A stretch of DNA of 64,000 bases from Parvularcula marina (GCF_003399445.1 NZ_QUQO01000001.1:865001-929000), one strand, 5' to 3'; shown: positions 44,258 through 52,948, counted from the stretch's first letter. The notes: generated from the letters alone by a model not told the origin. Translations and numbers: made by a program.

Positions 44258-44671
44258 ATGCGGATATGTGCCATTACAGCTGCGGTGTTGTTAACGACAT
44301 CGGCGGCAAACGCGCAGGATCTGGTCTACGAACCGATCAACCCGTCCTTCGGCGGGAATTCTTTTAACTCCGCGCATCTGCTGGCGATTGCCAATGCGCA
44401 GAACTCCTATGATCCGCCCTCGAATGAGACATCGGACCTCGACCGGTTCATCCGTTCGCTGGAAAGCCGGCTGATGTCCTCACTCGCCTCGGAAGTCACG
44501 CAAGCCATCTTCGGTGAAGGCGGGGATGATCAGGGCACGATCGTCTTTGGCGATCAGACCATCGAATATTCCCGCGGCCTCGACGGCATTCAGCTGACCG
44601 TCATCGAAGGGGATGGCTCGCGTACGGTGATCACCGTGCCGACGCTGATGACCTCCGGCGGGATCAACTAA
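44258..44671 (+). CDS. csgF: Curli assembly factor CsgF
   Basis: This 137-residue protein has a signal peptide (about 1-20, ending ANAQ). The mature start DLVYEPINPSFGGNSFN is the conserved CsgF segment that plugs into the CsgG pore. A region with ANAQNSY and a C-terminal half follows. CsgF links the CsgG secretion pore to the nucleator at the cell surface. It is first in the curli run and is followed 13 bases later by csgG. Confidence 0.95.
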   Translation: MRICAITAAVLLTTSAANAQDLVYEPINPSFGGNSFNSAHLLAIANAQNSYDPPSNETSDLDRFIRSLESRLMSSLASEVTQAIFGEGGDDQGTIVFGDQTIEYSRGLDGIQLTVIEGDGSRTVITVPTLMTSGGIN

Positions 44672-44684
44672 GGTGGAAAAGAAC

Positions 44685-45716
44685 ATGATGCGCAAGATTT
44701 TTGGGAGCTTCGGCAGCAAGGCCCTGCTCGGCGGTATCGGCGCCCTGCTCGTCACCGGCTGCACGACCGTTCCAGCAGAGCACCCGCTGGTCTCGACGCA
44801 GCCGGTGATGGCCAAGCAGACCCAGACACAGGAAGCCCTCCGGGCGCTGGGATCGCCTGCCGCCAAGGTGCCAATTGCCGTCTACGGATTTGAAGACAAG
44901 ACGGGCCAGTTCCGTCCTTCCGAGACCGGACAGACCCTTTCCCGCGCCGTCACGCAAGGTGCCGATGCGGTGCTGATCAAGGCGCTGCAGGATACGGGCA
45001 ACCGCAAATGGTTCACCGTCATCGAACGGGGTGGGCTGAACAATCTCCTTAAAGAACGCCAGATCATCTCCGAGATGCGTCAGCGCTATCTGGGTGAGAC
45101 CTCGGTCAATGCCCAAGCCTTGCCGCCGCTGCTCTTTGCCGGCGTGATCCTCGAGGGCGGGATCATCGGATATGATTCAAACACCATGACCGGTGGGGCC
45201 GCTGCCCGTTATCTCGGCATTGGTGGGCAGACGGAATACCGCCAGAACGTCGTCTCGGTTTACCTCCGGGCCGTCAGCGTCAAGACCGGTGAAGTCCTTG
45301 TGTCGGTCACGACCGAGAAAACCATCGCGTCTGTCGGCGTGGGCGGCAATGCGTTCCGCTTTGTCTCCTTTGACGAGCTGCTCGAAGCCGATTTCGGTTT
45401 CACTTCGAACGAGCCGGGCCTTTATGCCCTTCGTCAGGCGATCGAAAAGGCCGTCTACGCCATGGTTATGGAAGGCGCGGATGTCGGGCTCTGGGCGTTT
45501 GATGACAATGCCCGCGGCGCACAGCTCATCAGCGAATATATCTCGGAGCGTGACGCCATCTACGTCACCGCCGAACCCCAAGCGACCCCAAGCCGCACGG
45601 CCAGCGACAGCTCAGCTTCGCAGGTCCGCTACGCAGACAGCTCGGCCGCCCGGATGAACGGCCTCGGCAAATCTGGCGCTCTCAACCGTGCCATCGTCAA
45701 TGTGGGGACGAAATGA
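44685..45716 (+). CDS. csgG: Curli secretion pore lipoprotein CsgG
   Basis: This 343-residue lipoprotein (lipobox LLVTGC, lipidated C26) matches the CsgG family: VPIAVYGFEDKTGQFRP, WFTVIERGGLNNLLKERQI, AGVILEGGIIGYDSN, YLGIGGQTEYRQN and YAMVMEGADVGLW (motifs separated). CsgG forms a nonameric outer-membrane pore for curlin export. The C-terminus is ~60 residues longer than E. coli CsgG (277 in total there) and Ser/Ala-rich. The ATG at 44685 is chosen over a GTG at 44673 because AAGGTGG lies before it. No csgE is adjacent. Confidence 0.95.
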   Translation: MMRKIFGSFGSKALLGGIGALLVTGCTTVPAEHPLVSTQPVMAKQTQTQEALRALGSPAAKVPIAVYGFEDKTGQFRPSETGQTLSRAVTQGADAVLIKALQDTGNRKWFTVIERGGLNNLLKERQIISEMRQRYLGETSVNAQALPPLLFAGVILEGGIIGYDSNTMTGGAAARYLGIGGQTEYRQNVVSVYLRAVSVKTGEVLVSVTTEKTIASVGVGGNAFRFVSFDELLEADFGFTSNEPGLYALRQAIEKAVYAMVMEGADVGLWAFDDNARGAQLISEYISERDAIYVTAEPQATPSRTASDSSASQVRYADSSAARMNGLGKSGALNRAIVNVGTK

Positions 45717-45844
45717 AGAAATTCGGATCTTCCATCAGGAATATTCCGATGACGGAGACCACCCTTCGTGAAAGCAAAGGGTGCTCACCGACAGGAAAAA
45801 CTAAAACTGCCAAAAGTGCGACATCAGGAGAGAAGGTGCACATC

Positions 45845-47371
45845 ATGATGAAAAAACTGATCGCGGGGGTTTCTGCCGCCGCCCTCACTGCTGGTCTGTC
45901 TGCAGGCTATGCGGCCCAACCGGCGCCCGGCTCTGTCATTGAACAGAACGGTGAAGAAAACACGGCCAATGTGGCCCAGACGAGCAGCTCGAACGCATCG
46001 CTGATTGATCAGGATGCGGTTAATGCCAAGGCTGACGTCCTGCAGGACGGTGCGGATAACTCGTCCAGCATCATCCAGTTCGACGAATTCGGTGAATTCC
46101 CCGGTAACCCGGGCGCTTTTGACGATGACCCCTTTGCTTCTGTAGAGCAGCGCGGCAATTCGAACAGCGCCGTGATCTTCCAGGATGCAACTGGTGAGAC
46201 CCGCAGCCTCGATGTCATCATCGATCAGTCCGGGGACGGAAACGCCTCTGACGTCATGCAGACAGGCACAGGCCAGGGCCCGACCAACGGCATGCGTACT
46301 GACATCACTCAAGGTGGTGGCGACAGCGCGACCGTGACCCAGTTCCTCGGCGATGCGGCACGTGATCTCGACGCGACCATCTCGCAAAGCGGCGGCGGCA
46401 CAGCCACTGTTACGCAGAGCGCGAATGGCGCCGGCTCGGGCTTTGTCTCGACCGACATCATCCAGAACGGTGTCGGCACGGTCGATGTCATGCAGTCGAT
46501 TGATGCGGCGGACAGCACGGATCTGACGGCGACCGTCGATCAGACAGATGGCGGCGCGGCACGGATCAACCAGACCCTGACGGGCGATTCGAACTCATTC
46601 CTTGATGCCTCGATCACCCAGAACGGGACCGATGACGCAACGATCAATCAGCGCGCAGATTTTGCTGACGGCACGTCCCTCAATGCAACGATTGACCAGA
46701 CCAATACGGGCGGTCCGTCGAACATTGCTGTGATGACCCAGACCGATGCCACCAACCTTGCCGACGGCAATCTTGACGGCACGATCACCCAGAACGGCTC
46801 GGGCAACGATGCCGAGCTGACTCAGGTCAATCGCGGTCACCTCGCCAACATCACGCAGATCGGTGCCGACAACTTGGTCGATGTCGACCAGAACTTCGTC
46901 AACAACACCGTCACGATCGATCAGCTCAGCACCGGGATCGCTTTTGCATCCGCCAACAGTGCGCTGGTCATTCAGGACAGCGAGGACAACGTCGCCACCA
47001 TCGCGCAGGAGAATGACCTCAACCGGTCGACCATCCGTCAGGGCGATGCCGGCTCGAACACTGGCAACTGGGCGATGACGACCCAGACCGGTCAGGACAA
47101 CACTTCGCATATCGATCAGCGTTTCTCGATGAACGGGACGGTCACCCTGACCGCTTCGGGCGACGATAACCTGTCGAATGTGAACCATCTCGGCCTCTCC
47201 GATACTGCAACAGTCGATCAGTCGGGGAACGATAATGAATCGACCATCACCCAGACCGGCTCGGTCATGGGGGCAGGCAACACCGCAACCGTGAATCAGA
47301 TGGGTGACGGCTACACCTCCACCCTGACGCAGATCGGCTCCGGGAATGATGCCATCATCTCGCAGCATTAA
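45845..47371 (+). CDS. Giant curlin-repeat protein 1
   Basis: This 508-residue secreted protein starts at 45845, with AGGAGAGAAGG upstream; the reading from 45713 is rejected. A signal peptide (about 1-22, ending GYAA) is followed throughout by degenerate curlin repeats of the form x-I-x-Q-x-G-x-x-N-x-A-x-I-x-Q, for example VIEQNGEENTANVAQ and ITQIGADNLVDVDQN. E. coli CsgA has 151 residues and five repeats; this has several times that. Asp and Asn are abundant and Cys is absent. It should form the beta-solenoid amyloid fibre. It follows csgG by 128 bases. Confidence 0.88.
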   Translation: MMKKLIAGVSAAALTAGLSAGYAAQPAPGSVIEQNGEENTANVAQTSSSNASLIDQDAVNAKADVLQDGADNSSSIIQFDEFGEFPGNPGAFDDDPFASVEQRGNSNSAVIFQDATGETRSLDVIIDQSGDGNASDVMQTGTGQGPTNGMRTDITQGGGDSATVTQFLGDAARDLDATISQSGGGTATVTQSANGAGSGFVSTDIIQNGVGTVDVMQSIDAADSTDLTATVDQTDGGAARINQTLTGDSNSFLDASITQNGTDDATINQRADFADGTSLNATIDQTNTGGPSNIAVMTQTDATNLADGNLDGTITQNGSGNDAELTQVNRGHLANITQIGADNLVDVDQNFVNNTVTIDQLSTGIAFASANSALVIQDSEDNVATIAQENDLNRSTIRQGDAGSNTGNWAMTTQTGQDNTSHIDQRFSMNGTVTLTASGDDNLSNVNHLGLSDTATVDQSGNDNESTITQTGSVMGAGNTATVNQMGDGYTSTLTQIGSGNDAIISQH

Positions 47372-47410
47372 GCCATGAGTGGCCAGAACAAGATATTCCG
47401 GAGAGAGAAA

Positions 47411-48838
47411 ATGCGTAATATGAGCAAATTCATTGCAGGCGCCTCGGCACTTGCTCTCATCGCCGGGGCCGCTTCGGCCCAGACGATTGAGGATGTCCAG
47501 GAGGGGGCGGAAGTCACTCAGGACGGCAATCTGAACAGCATTCTTGTTGATCAGACCGGCAGCACCAACGGTGTGATGGTCGAACAGAGTGCTCTTCGCG
47601 GCTTCATCGATATCGATCAGGACGGCGCAGACAACCGCGCCCTCGTGATGCAGGAAGATGATTTCGACACGACACCGGGTCAGGCACCGTTCTTCGATGA
47701 AGATCCCGATGCCACCGTTTCGCAAAGCGGGACGGCGAACGACGCCATGATCTATCAGAGCTTCTCCAACAATGCGCGGAACCACGATGCGACGATCACG
47801 CAATCGGGCGAGCGTCTTGAAGGGGTGATCACCCAGACCGCTTCTGGCGGGACGGCGCGCGGTAACTCCGCCAATATCGATCAGACGGGTGCAGACGGTA
47901 CGTCCTCGATCCTCCAGTCCACCGCGACCGGAGCTGAGAACATCGTTGCCAACATCACCCAGACCGATGCAGTTGTCGGCTCGAATGCTGCCATCCTGCA
48001 GGAAGCCGAAGGCACGCAGACGGGCGATATCAATGCTGATATCAACCAGACCGGTTCAGGCGTTTCCTATATCGATCAAAGCATCATGACCATCAAATCA
48101 AAGGGTGTTGATGCCACGATCAACCAGACCGATGGCGGCTATGCCTCGATTAACCAGCGCATGGAAAACCAGCAGCAGTCTGACTTTTCTGCTCTCATCA
48201 ACCAGACGGGCGACAGCTCGGCCCTGATTGACCAGCGCGGTACGGTTGAAGGCACGACCACCATGTCCGCAACTATCGACCAGATGGGCATGGGCAATGA
48301 TGCGCTGATCACGCAAATCGACCTGACGGATACGGACGCGATCGGCGATGGCCGCATCACTTCCAGCATCATGCAGGTAGGTTCTTTCAACTCAGCCGAT
48401 ATTTTAGTCCGTAACCGTGACAATACGGCGACCGTCATCCAGTCCGGGAACTACTCCTCGGCAGATGTCGACCAGCTGTCGAGGGAGAACAGCATCACTG
48501 TCCTGCAAAACGGGACGGGTGCGTCTGCGGCTGAAATGAACACAGCTGACATTGACCAGAACGCAGTCGGCGCCACGGCGACGATTATTCAGGACGGTCA
48601 TTCGAACACGGCCCTGACATCGCAGACTTCGGCGACGGGCGGCTTCAATGAGCACAATGCCTCCGTCACCCAGCTGGGCTCGGACAACCTCAGTGACATT
48701 GATCAGTTCGGCCACGGCCCTGTCGGCAACACCGCCTCTGTCACGCAAGGCGGCGACGGCTTTGCCTCTACCGTCTCGCAGAACGGCTCGGGCAATGTTG
48801 CCAATGTCACCCAAGGGCTGATCGTCCCCGCGAACTAA
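47411..48838 (+). CDS. Giant curlin-repeat protein 2
   Basis: This 475-residue paralogue of the preceding gene starts at 47411, with CGGAGAGAGAAA before the ATG. The signal peptide ends AASAQ (about residue 20). The rest is curlin-type Q-x-G/x-x-N-x-A repeats, such as ITQSGERLEGVITQ and VTQLGSDNLSDIDQ, ending GSGNVANVTQGLIVPAN. Both giant curlins share a similar sequence near residue 75-85 (FDDDP/FFDEDP then ASVEQ/ATVSQ), pointing to duplication. It is probably a fibre subunit with its neighbour. A perfect hairpin lies 13 bases after its stop. Confidence 0.88.
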   Translation: MRNMSKFIAGASALALIAGAASAQTIEDVQEGAEVTQDGNLNSILVDQTGSTNGVMVEQSALRGFIDIDQDGADNRALVMQEDDFDTTPGQAPFFDEDPDATVSQSGTANDAMIYQSFSNNARNHDATITQSGERLEGVITQTASGGTARGNSANIDQTGADGTSSILQSTATGAENIVANITQTDAVVGSNAAILQEAEGTQTGDINADINQTGSGVSYIDQSIMTIKSKGVDATINQTDGGYASINQRMENQQQSDFSALINQTGDSSALIDQRGTVEGTTTMSATIDQMGMGNDALITQIDLTDTDAIGDGRITSSIMQVGSFNSADILVRNRDNTATVIQSGNYSSADVDQLSRENSITVLQNGTGASAAEMNTADIDQNAVGATATIIQDGHSNTALTSQTSATGGFNEHNASVTQLGSDNLSDIDQFGHGPVGNTASVTQGGDGFASTVSQNGSGNVANVTQGLIVPAN

Positions 48839-48850
48839 CGCACACGAACT

Positions 48851-48879
48851 CTCTTCACCGGCCCCGTGCCGGTGAAGAG
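48851..48879 (+). terminator. Perfect 11-bp hairpin between curlin genes 2 and 3
   Basis: CTCTTCACCGG (48851-48861) pairs exactly with CCGGTGAAGAG (48869-48879) around a 7-base loop. There is no T run directly after. It could partly terminate transcription or protect the 3' end of the upstream mRNA, giving less of curlin 3 than of the two large curlins. Confidence 0.7.
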
Positions 48880-48931
48880 ACCTCTCGGGGCCAGGCCCAT
48901 CTCCTGGTGAAACGAAAAAGAGGATTGCGCT

Positions 48932-49546
48932 ATGGATACCATTCATCGTCGATGCCGGCCCACGCATCTGGACAAGTTGCTTCCCGCCGCTCTCTTCTTT
49001 CTTTGCGGTCAGGCGCTGGCGCAGGACGGCACGGTCTTTATCGACCAGATCGGCACACAGAATATTTCGGATGTCCGCCAGTATGGCGCCATGAGCACGG
49101 CGGAAATCCGCCAGAACGGCGACGAGAACAGCGTTGATGTCCTTCAGGAAGGCAACACCAACAATATTGAGCTTTCCCAAACGGCCGCTAGTGACGCGGC
49201 AAATATCGCCCTGATCGAACAGCAGGGCTCGGCGAATACGGCAAAAGTCACGCAAACCGTGACCGGCGCGATTGCCAGCGGCAATGCCAATATTGCCGAG
49301 CAATATCAGTACGGAAACAACAACTCCGCCGAGATCATTCAGGAAGGTCGCGGCAATTCGGCCCTGCAGCTGCAGGACGGGAATGACAACACCTCCCTGA
49401 TCGAGCAATATGGTAACAACAATACCGCGATCAACCTTCAGTATGGGGATGGCAATGCCCTCCCCTTCGGCGTCGGCATCGTGCAGGATGGCGACAGCGC
49501 GTCCGTGACGGTTGAGCAATACGCACCGGGATATGGGCCGAACTGA
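48932..49546 (+). CDS. Curlin-repeat protein 3, possible nucleator
   Basis: This 204-residue secreted protein has a signal peptide (about 1-31, basic start then AALFFLCGQALAQ). About seven or eight curlin-type repeats follow, for example IDQIGTQNISDVRQ and IIQEGRGNSALQLQ. Its size is close to CsgA/CsgB. It differs from the giant pair by many QY and QYG endings and the closing VEQYAPGYGPN. By position and smaller size it is a candidate CsgB-like minor subunit, which is inference. It overlaps the next lipoprotein gene by one base. Confidence 0.85.
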   Translation: MDTIHRRCRPTHLDKLLPAALFFLCGQALAQDGTVFIDQIGTQNISDVRQYGAMSTAEIRQNGDENSVDVLQEGNTNNIELSQTAASDAANIALIEQQGSANTAKVTQTVTGAIASGNANIAEQYQYGNNNSAEIIQEGRGNSALQLQDGNDNTSLIEQYGNNNTAINLQYGDGNALPFGVGIVQDGDSASVTVEQYAPGYGPN

Positions 49547-50106
49547 TGATTAAAGCATTCTCTTCCGCCTTCCTGCCCGCGCTCATCCTTGCAGCATGCG
49601 CTGCGCCTAAAGTGCATGAATCACCGGGCGCCAGCGTGCTCGACCCTGCCTCACGTGATGTGCTGACAGGCCAGATCCCCGTGACCGATACCGGTATGGA
49701 CCAGATCGGGCCTGGCAAAGCAGCGAACACGGCAGAACAGATCGCCTCCCTTGAAGCAGGCGATGCGATCACGGCCGAGCAGCTCCGCACCTATGCCGAC
49801 CGCTGCGCACCGGATGCCGCGGCTCCGGCGCCGGCTGAGATCTGCGATGAACTGCGCCTGATGATCAAGCGCAGCTATAAAAGTGATGATGAACTCAACC
49901 GTGCCCTGAATGTTCTTGAGAATCTCGGGCGCGGTGGTGAGGCGGATGCGTTGCTGCTGCGTTCGGGCCTCAGTGACGGGATGTTGCCGCCGGAAGTGCT
50001 GCAGAAACCTGCCGCCGATCCGGCCCCTCGCCCGCTGGTCAAAGACGCCCTGCCCGAGGACGTGATCACGGAAGTGGTGAACGGCCCCGTCCCCGCAACA
50101 AAATAG
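49546..50106 (+). CDS. Curli-locus lipoprotein of unknown function
   Basis: This 186-residue lipoprotein (lipobox LILAAC, C18) starts on the last base of the curlin 3 stop (TGATG). The mature part is acidic with a cysteine pair (RCAPDAAAPAPAEIC) and helical segments (DELRLMIKRSYKSDDELNRAL), and ends in a Pro-rich tail. It does not look like CsgE, CsgC or CsgH. The translational coupling indicates a role in curli assembly or anchoring. It is the last gene before the attL site, 58 bases downstream. Confidence 0.75.
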   Translation: MIKAFSSAFLPALILAACAAPKVHESPGASVLDPASRDVLTGQIPVTDTGMDQIGPGKAANTAEQIASLEAGDAITAEQLRTYADRCAPDAAAPAPAEICDELRLMIKRSYKSDDELNRALNVLENLGRGGEADALLLRSGLSDGMLPPEVLQKPAADPAPRPLVKDALPEDVITEVVNGPVPATK

Positions 50107-50164
50107 AGCTGCGCTGGCGCGCGTGTGCCCGCAGCTTGTAAAATACTGATTTCGGGGGCGAAAA

Positions 50165-50181
50165 TGGCAGTCCCTAGGGGA
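50165..50181. repeat. attL: 17-bp copy of the tRNA-Glu 3' end
   Basis: TGGCAGTCCCTAGGGGA is identical to 59369-59385, which is the 3' acceptor end (including CCA) of tRNA-Glu on the minus strand. The bases on either side differ (a/t and t/a), fixing its length at 17. It marks the left limit of the integrated element. Confidence 0.93.
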
Positions 50182-50289
50182 TGAGTAGAATCTAGGCTCT
50201 AAGCGGGATTCCGGCCTGAAGATGTCAAACCTCAAAACAATGAACATCAATAGGTTGGAACTCTTGTTGTCAAACCATAGGAGCCAACC

Positions 50290-50679
50290 ATGACTGAACC
50301 TACTCAATCTCTCCGTTCACCGACGGATCAAGAAATCGAAGAAAAGCTGGTCGCCATCAGTGATGCACGACAGGCTAAGCAGCGCGAAGCTTATGAGCTG
50401 CTCTGGCGTCCATGGGGGCGTGCTAAGTCTGCATATTATGAAGCACGGGCTGCCTATGAGACCCTGGAAGACAAGGAAGACGATGGTGGCGCTTTTGACA
50501 CTCTTCAATCCAAGCTCTTTGATCTCATGATGACCCCAGCACCTTCGAAGCTTTGTGTGGTTGAAAAACTCCGACTCTTTGAGGGCGACGTGTTTGAGGA
50601 CACGCTCGAACACAGTGACGCGAGGGAGCTTAAATGGCTGGCCGCAATGAAAGCGGACTTATTAGCTCACAGCCTCTAA
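50290..50679 (+). CDS. Element protein of unknown function, 129 residues
   Basis: The ATG follows AGGAGCCAACC. The protein is charged and helical, with a possible coiled coil in the middle (REAYELLWRPWGRAKSAYYE). It has no signal peptide or membrane segment. It is the first gene inside attL, 109 bases from the repeat. No family is recognised. Its place suggests accessory cargo rather than a core satellite gene. Confidence 0.6.
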   Translation: MTEPTQSLRSPTDQEIEEKLVAISDARQAKQREAYELLWRPWGRAKSAYYEARAAYETLEDKEDDGGAFDTLQSKLFDLMMTPAPSKLCVVEKLRLFEGDVFEDTLEHSDARELKWLAAMKADLLAHSL

Positions 50680-50927
50680 GGACTCTGCCCGATGTGACTT
50701 TGCGTCGGGCAGCTTTTCGGCATCCCTCCCAGTCCCGCCGTCCCGACTTCGGTTCCTTGCGATAATCTGAGCTGGCACTTGTGAGTAATGCTGAGTCACT
50801 GAAAAATAGCAGAAGCAGTGTCGCAAGAATGCCTCGGCATAGACCTAAAGATGCGCTCGACTCCCTAAACAACTTGCCTTTCCAATTCTCCACATAAAGG
50901 ATTGTCCGGCGGCTGGGGGGCGAGCGG

Positions 50928-51899
50928 ATGATCTACTATTATGTGAGCGCGCTTGAGGGAGACGATCTCAATTCTGGCGAAGAGGGAGCGCCTTTAGCGT
51001 CCTTGCTCGCACTTTGGGCAAAGCTGGAATCCTTACGCAATTCCGAAGTCACTGCATTTATAGCTGCTGGCGACTACACTGACGAACATCTGGATCTGGG
51101 GTTTTTCGGCGAGAATGCCCTGTTAGAGTTTGAGGCAGGCACACGAATTTTATGGACAGAGGGCGTTAGCAGGTCAGGCATCCAATCTGGTGTTGGGGCA
51201 ACGGTAACGGTCCATGGCAACGGACTAGTGATCGATGGATTTGCGACCGGGACAGGCAACGGTCTTGGCACCTACAAGGGCACGATGATCGCTTATGATG
51301 TGTCGATCAGCAATGTCCGTGACGGTATTTCAGCACATGAGGTAGGCGCGCATCTAGAGGCGTATCGCGTCACCGTCACCGACGCTCACAAATATGCTGT
51401 TGTGCATGTGAACGGCGCAACCAGCTATCAAGAGGATTGCTTTCTTCAGCCCGCAGATGATGCGGTCGGCATAGGGTATGTTGTTGACGGCGAACATACC
51501 TTTGTCAGATGCGAGGTAGTTGCCTCGCCTAACGGCCTCGTGAACCGGCTGAACACATTTGAAGGCGTCACCTTTATCGACTCGACACTTGGCAGCGAGG
51601 ACGTGCCGATCATCATAACCGGTGATGCGGTCATTATGGGCGGCTTCGCGAACGTCTTTCGAGAAGGCGTTGGCCTCGTACAGATCGATGCGCTCAACAC
51701 GTCATCAGTCGTGTTTAAGGGCGCAGAACTAGATGACTACTTAGAGGGCGGATTTGCTAACGACGAGCTTACCGGCGGCGATGGCGCTGACACGCTCGTG
51801 GGCGGAAACGGCAATGACATCCTTATCGGGGATCAAGGCCAAGATTACCTGATGGGCGGTGATGGCAATGACCTGCTAATCGGGGACGGAATATTTTAG
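50928..51899 (+). CDS. Beta-helix protein with RTX calcium-binding tail
   Basis: This 323-residue protein starts at 50928 (MIYYYVSALEG). Residues about 5-260 have the short-strand, Gly/Asn-rich pattern of a right-handed parallel beta-helix, as in pectate-lyase-like and phage tailspike proteins, with GDYTDEHLDL and FEGVTFIDSTL. Residues about 268-320 are RTX nonapeptides (GGDGADTLVGGNGNDIL, then GGDGNDLLIGDG), the usual signal and calcium module for type I secretion. No active site is visible. It is the largest apparent cargo gene of the element. Confidence 0.8.
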   Translation: MIYYYVSALEGDDLNSGEEGAPLASLLALWAKLESLRNSEVTAFIAAGDYTDEHLDLGFFGENALLEFEAGTRILWTEGVSRSGIQSGVGATVTVHGNGLVIDGFATGTGNGLGTYKGTMIAYDVSISNVRDGISAHEVGAHLEAYRVTVTDAHKYAVVHVNGATSYQEDCFLQPADDAVGIGYVVDGEHTFVRCEVVASPNGLVNRLNTFEGVTFIDSTLGSEDVPIIITGDAVIMGGFANVFREGVGLVQIDALNTSSVVFKGAELDDYLEGGFANDELTGGDGADTLVGGNGNDILIGDQGQDYLMGGDGNDLLIGDGIF

Positions 51900-52003
51900 T
51901 CTGCCCCAGCCTTCAGCGGGGGTACATTATATAGCGGTTCACCTCTCGCCATTGGCTCACTGTTCATCCTAATGTTACACTGCAGAACCTGAGGGGGAGG
52001 ACT

Positions 52004-52159
52004 ATGCATCTACGACGCAAACTTCTGCTCGCTATAGCGGCGTTCTTACTCACAGCCTGCTATGGCGGTGAAGGAAGGGGCGGCCATGGTCCAAAATTGG
52101 CTCAATCTTTAGATTTGCATTGGGATAACAGCAATTGGGATGAATCACTATGGCAGTAA
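52004..52159 (+). CDS. Small lipoprotein, 51 residues
   Basis: A GGGGGAGG ribosome site precedes the ATG. The signal MHLRRKLLLAIAAFLLTAC has a canonical lipobox with C19. The mature part is only ~32 residues, with a GGEGRGGHG linker and a Trp/Asn/Asp-rich end (HWDNSNWDESLWQ). The last ten bases overlap the start of the next secreted protein, indicating coupling. No family is recognised. Confidence 0.65.
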   Translation: MHLRRKLLLAIAAFLLTACYGGEGRGGHGPKLAQSLDLHWDNSNWDESLWQ

Positions 52160-52776
52160 CTTGCACTATTCTTTTATTTGCCATGACTATCGCTCAAGAT
52201 GTTCCACACACCTTCAGCTCCGGAACACCAGCACGCGCTTCCGAAGTGAATGAAAACTTTGATTATTTAAATTCACAGCTATTAGAATTAAAAGAACAAT
52301 TATCTATCAATTCACGCAGGATTAAATTTGATGTATTTATTGGAGATGAACCCATTGGAGAACTATTTCAATTTTCGTCCCTAACAAATGAGATGACCGT
52401 TATTATGGATGTTGTTGTTGGAGAAGAAATTTTTAAGTTACCAGTGGTCGCTAGAAGCAACAGAGTCGTACCTTACCCTATTGGACAACCCGAAATATAT
52501 TACTTGAATAGCAGTTGCACCGGCATACCATACGGCCAGTACGAAGGCTTCGATTTCAACGGCATCAATGTGTTTTTCCGAGGAATTGAAGGTGATCCAT
52601 TTGCCACCTTCATAGGCAAGGGTAATATCTTGGAGCTTCAATCAGCTGACATAATATGGACTGATGTTGATGGTCCTTGCGAACCCGCCTCCGGCCGCCC
52701 GTTAGTAGAGCTTATGGAAATTGAACTACCATACTCAGAGCACGACGGACCGCTAAGCGTGCGAACCGTTGACTAG
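52150..52776 (+). CDS. Secreted low-GC protein, 208 residues
   Basis: The start overlaps the small lipoprotein gene by 10 bases. A short signal peptide (about 1-16, ending TIAQ) is followed by VPHTFSSGTPARASEVNENF, a pattern common at the N-terminus of secreted and tail-fibre-like proteins (here residues ~18-37), and a short coiled coil (YLNSQLLELKEQL). The remaining region is beta-rich with a cysteine pair (SSCTGIP and GPCEPAS). The GC content is well below the surrounding genes, which suggests separate acquisition. The function is unknown. Confidence 0.68.
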   Translation: MAVTCTILLFAMTIAQDVPHTFSSGTPARASEVNENFDYLNSQLLELKEQLSINSRRIKFDVFIGDEPIGELFQFSSLTNEMTVIMDVVVGEEIFKLPVVARSNRVVPYPIGQPEIYYLNSSCTGIPYGQYEGFDFNGINVFFRGIEGDPFATFIGKGNILELQSADIIWTDVDGPCEPASGRPLVELMEIELPYSEHDGPLSVRTVD

Positions 52777-52791
52777 CATAGAGCTTCAATC

Positions 52792-52808
52792 ATCAGATAT
52801 TATCTGAT
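52792..52808. repeat. Perfect 8-bp palindrome between convergent genes
   Basis: ATCAGATA (52792-52799), one central T, then TATCTGAT (52801-52808). It lies 15 bases after the secreted-protein stop and before the convergent terminase-like gene. It is an AT-rich, perfect dyad, so it could be a protein-binding site or a weak terminator. Confidence 0.5.
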
Positions 52809-52948
52809 AGCGTCGGTCGTAATTTTATAGTTTCTTCCTGATGAAGGAGACAGTGTCGTGCATAATCTAGTCCGAACACGAATCTAAGAAAATCTGAATT
52901 TGCCAGAATTATTTCTCAGTATTCAGACTTTATTACTGTGCCTGCCTC

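Noticed and set aside
45713-45844. N-terminal extension of the first giant curlin
   Set aside because: Starting at 45713 buries the signal peptide 44 residues inside the protein; the ATG at 45845 has a ribosome site and exposes the signal.
45845-49546. Tandem DNA repeats or CRISPR-like array in the curlin genes
   Set aside because: The periodicity is at protein level only; the DNA copies are too diverged and lie inside open frames. No CRISPR array is seen anywhere in the window.
50630-50893. Minus-strand ORF of 87 codons inside the tRNA-Glu element
   Set aside because: It overlaps the end of the 129-residue plus-strand gene, lacks a convincing ribosome site, and its protein looks like random basic and serine-rich sequence apart from one hydrophobic patch.
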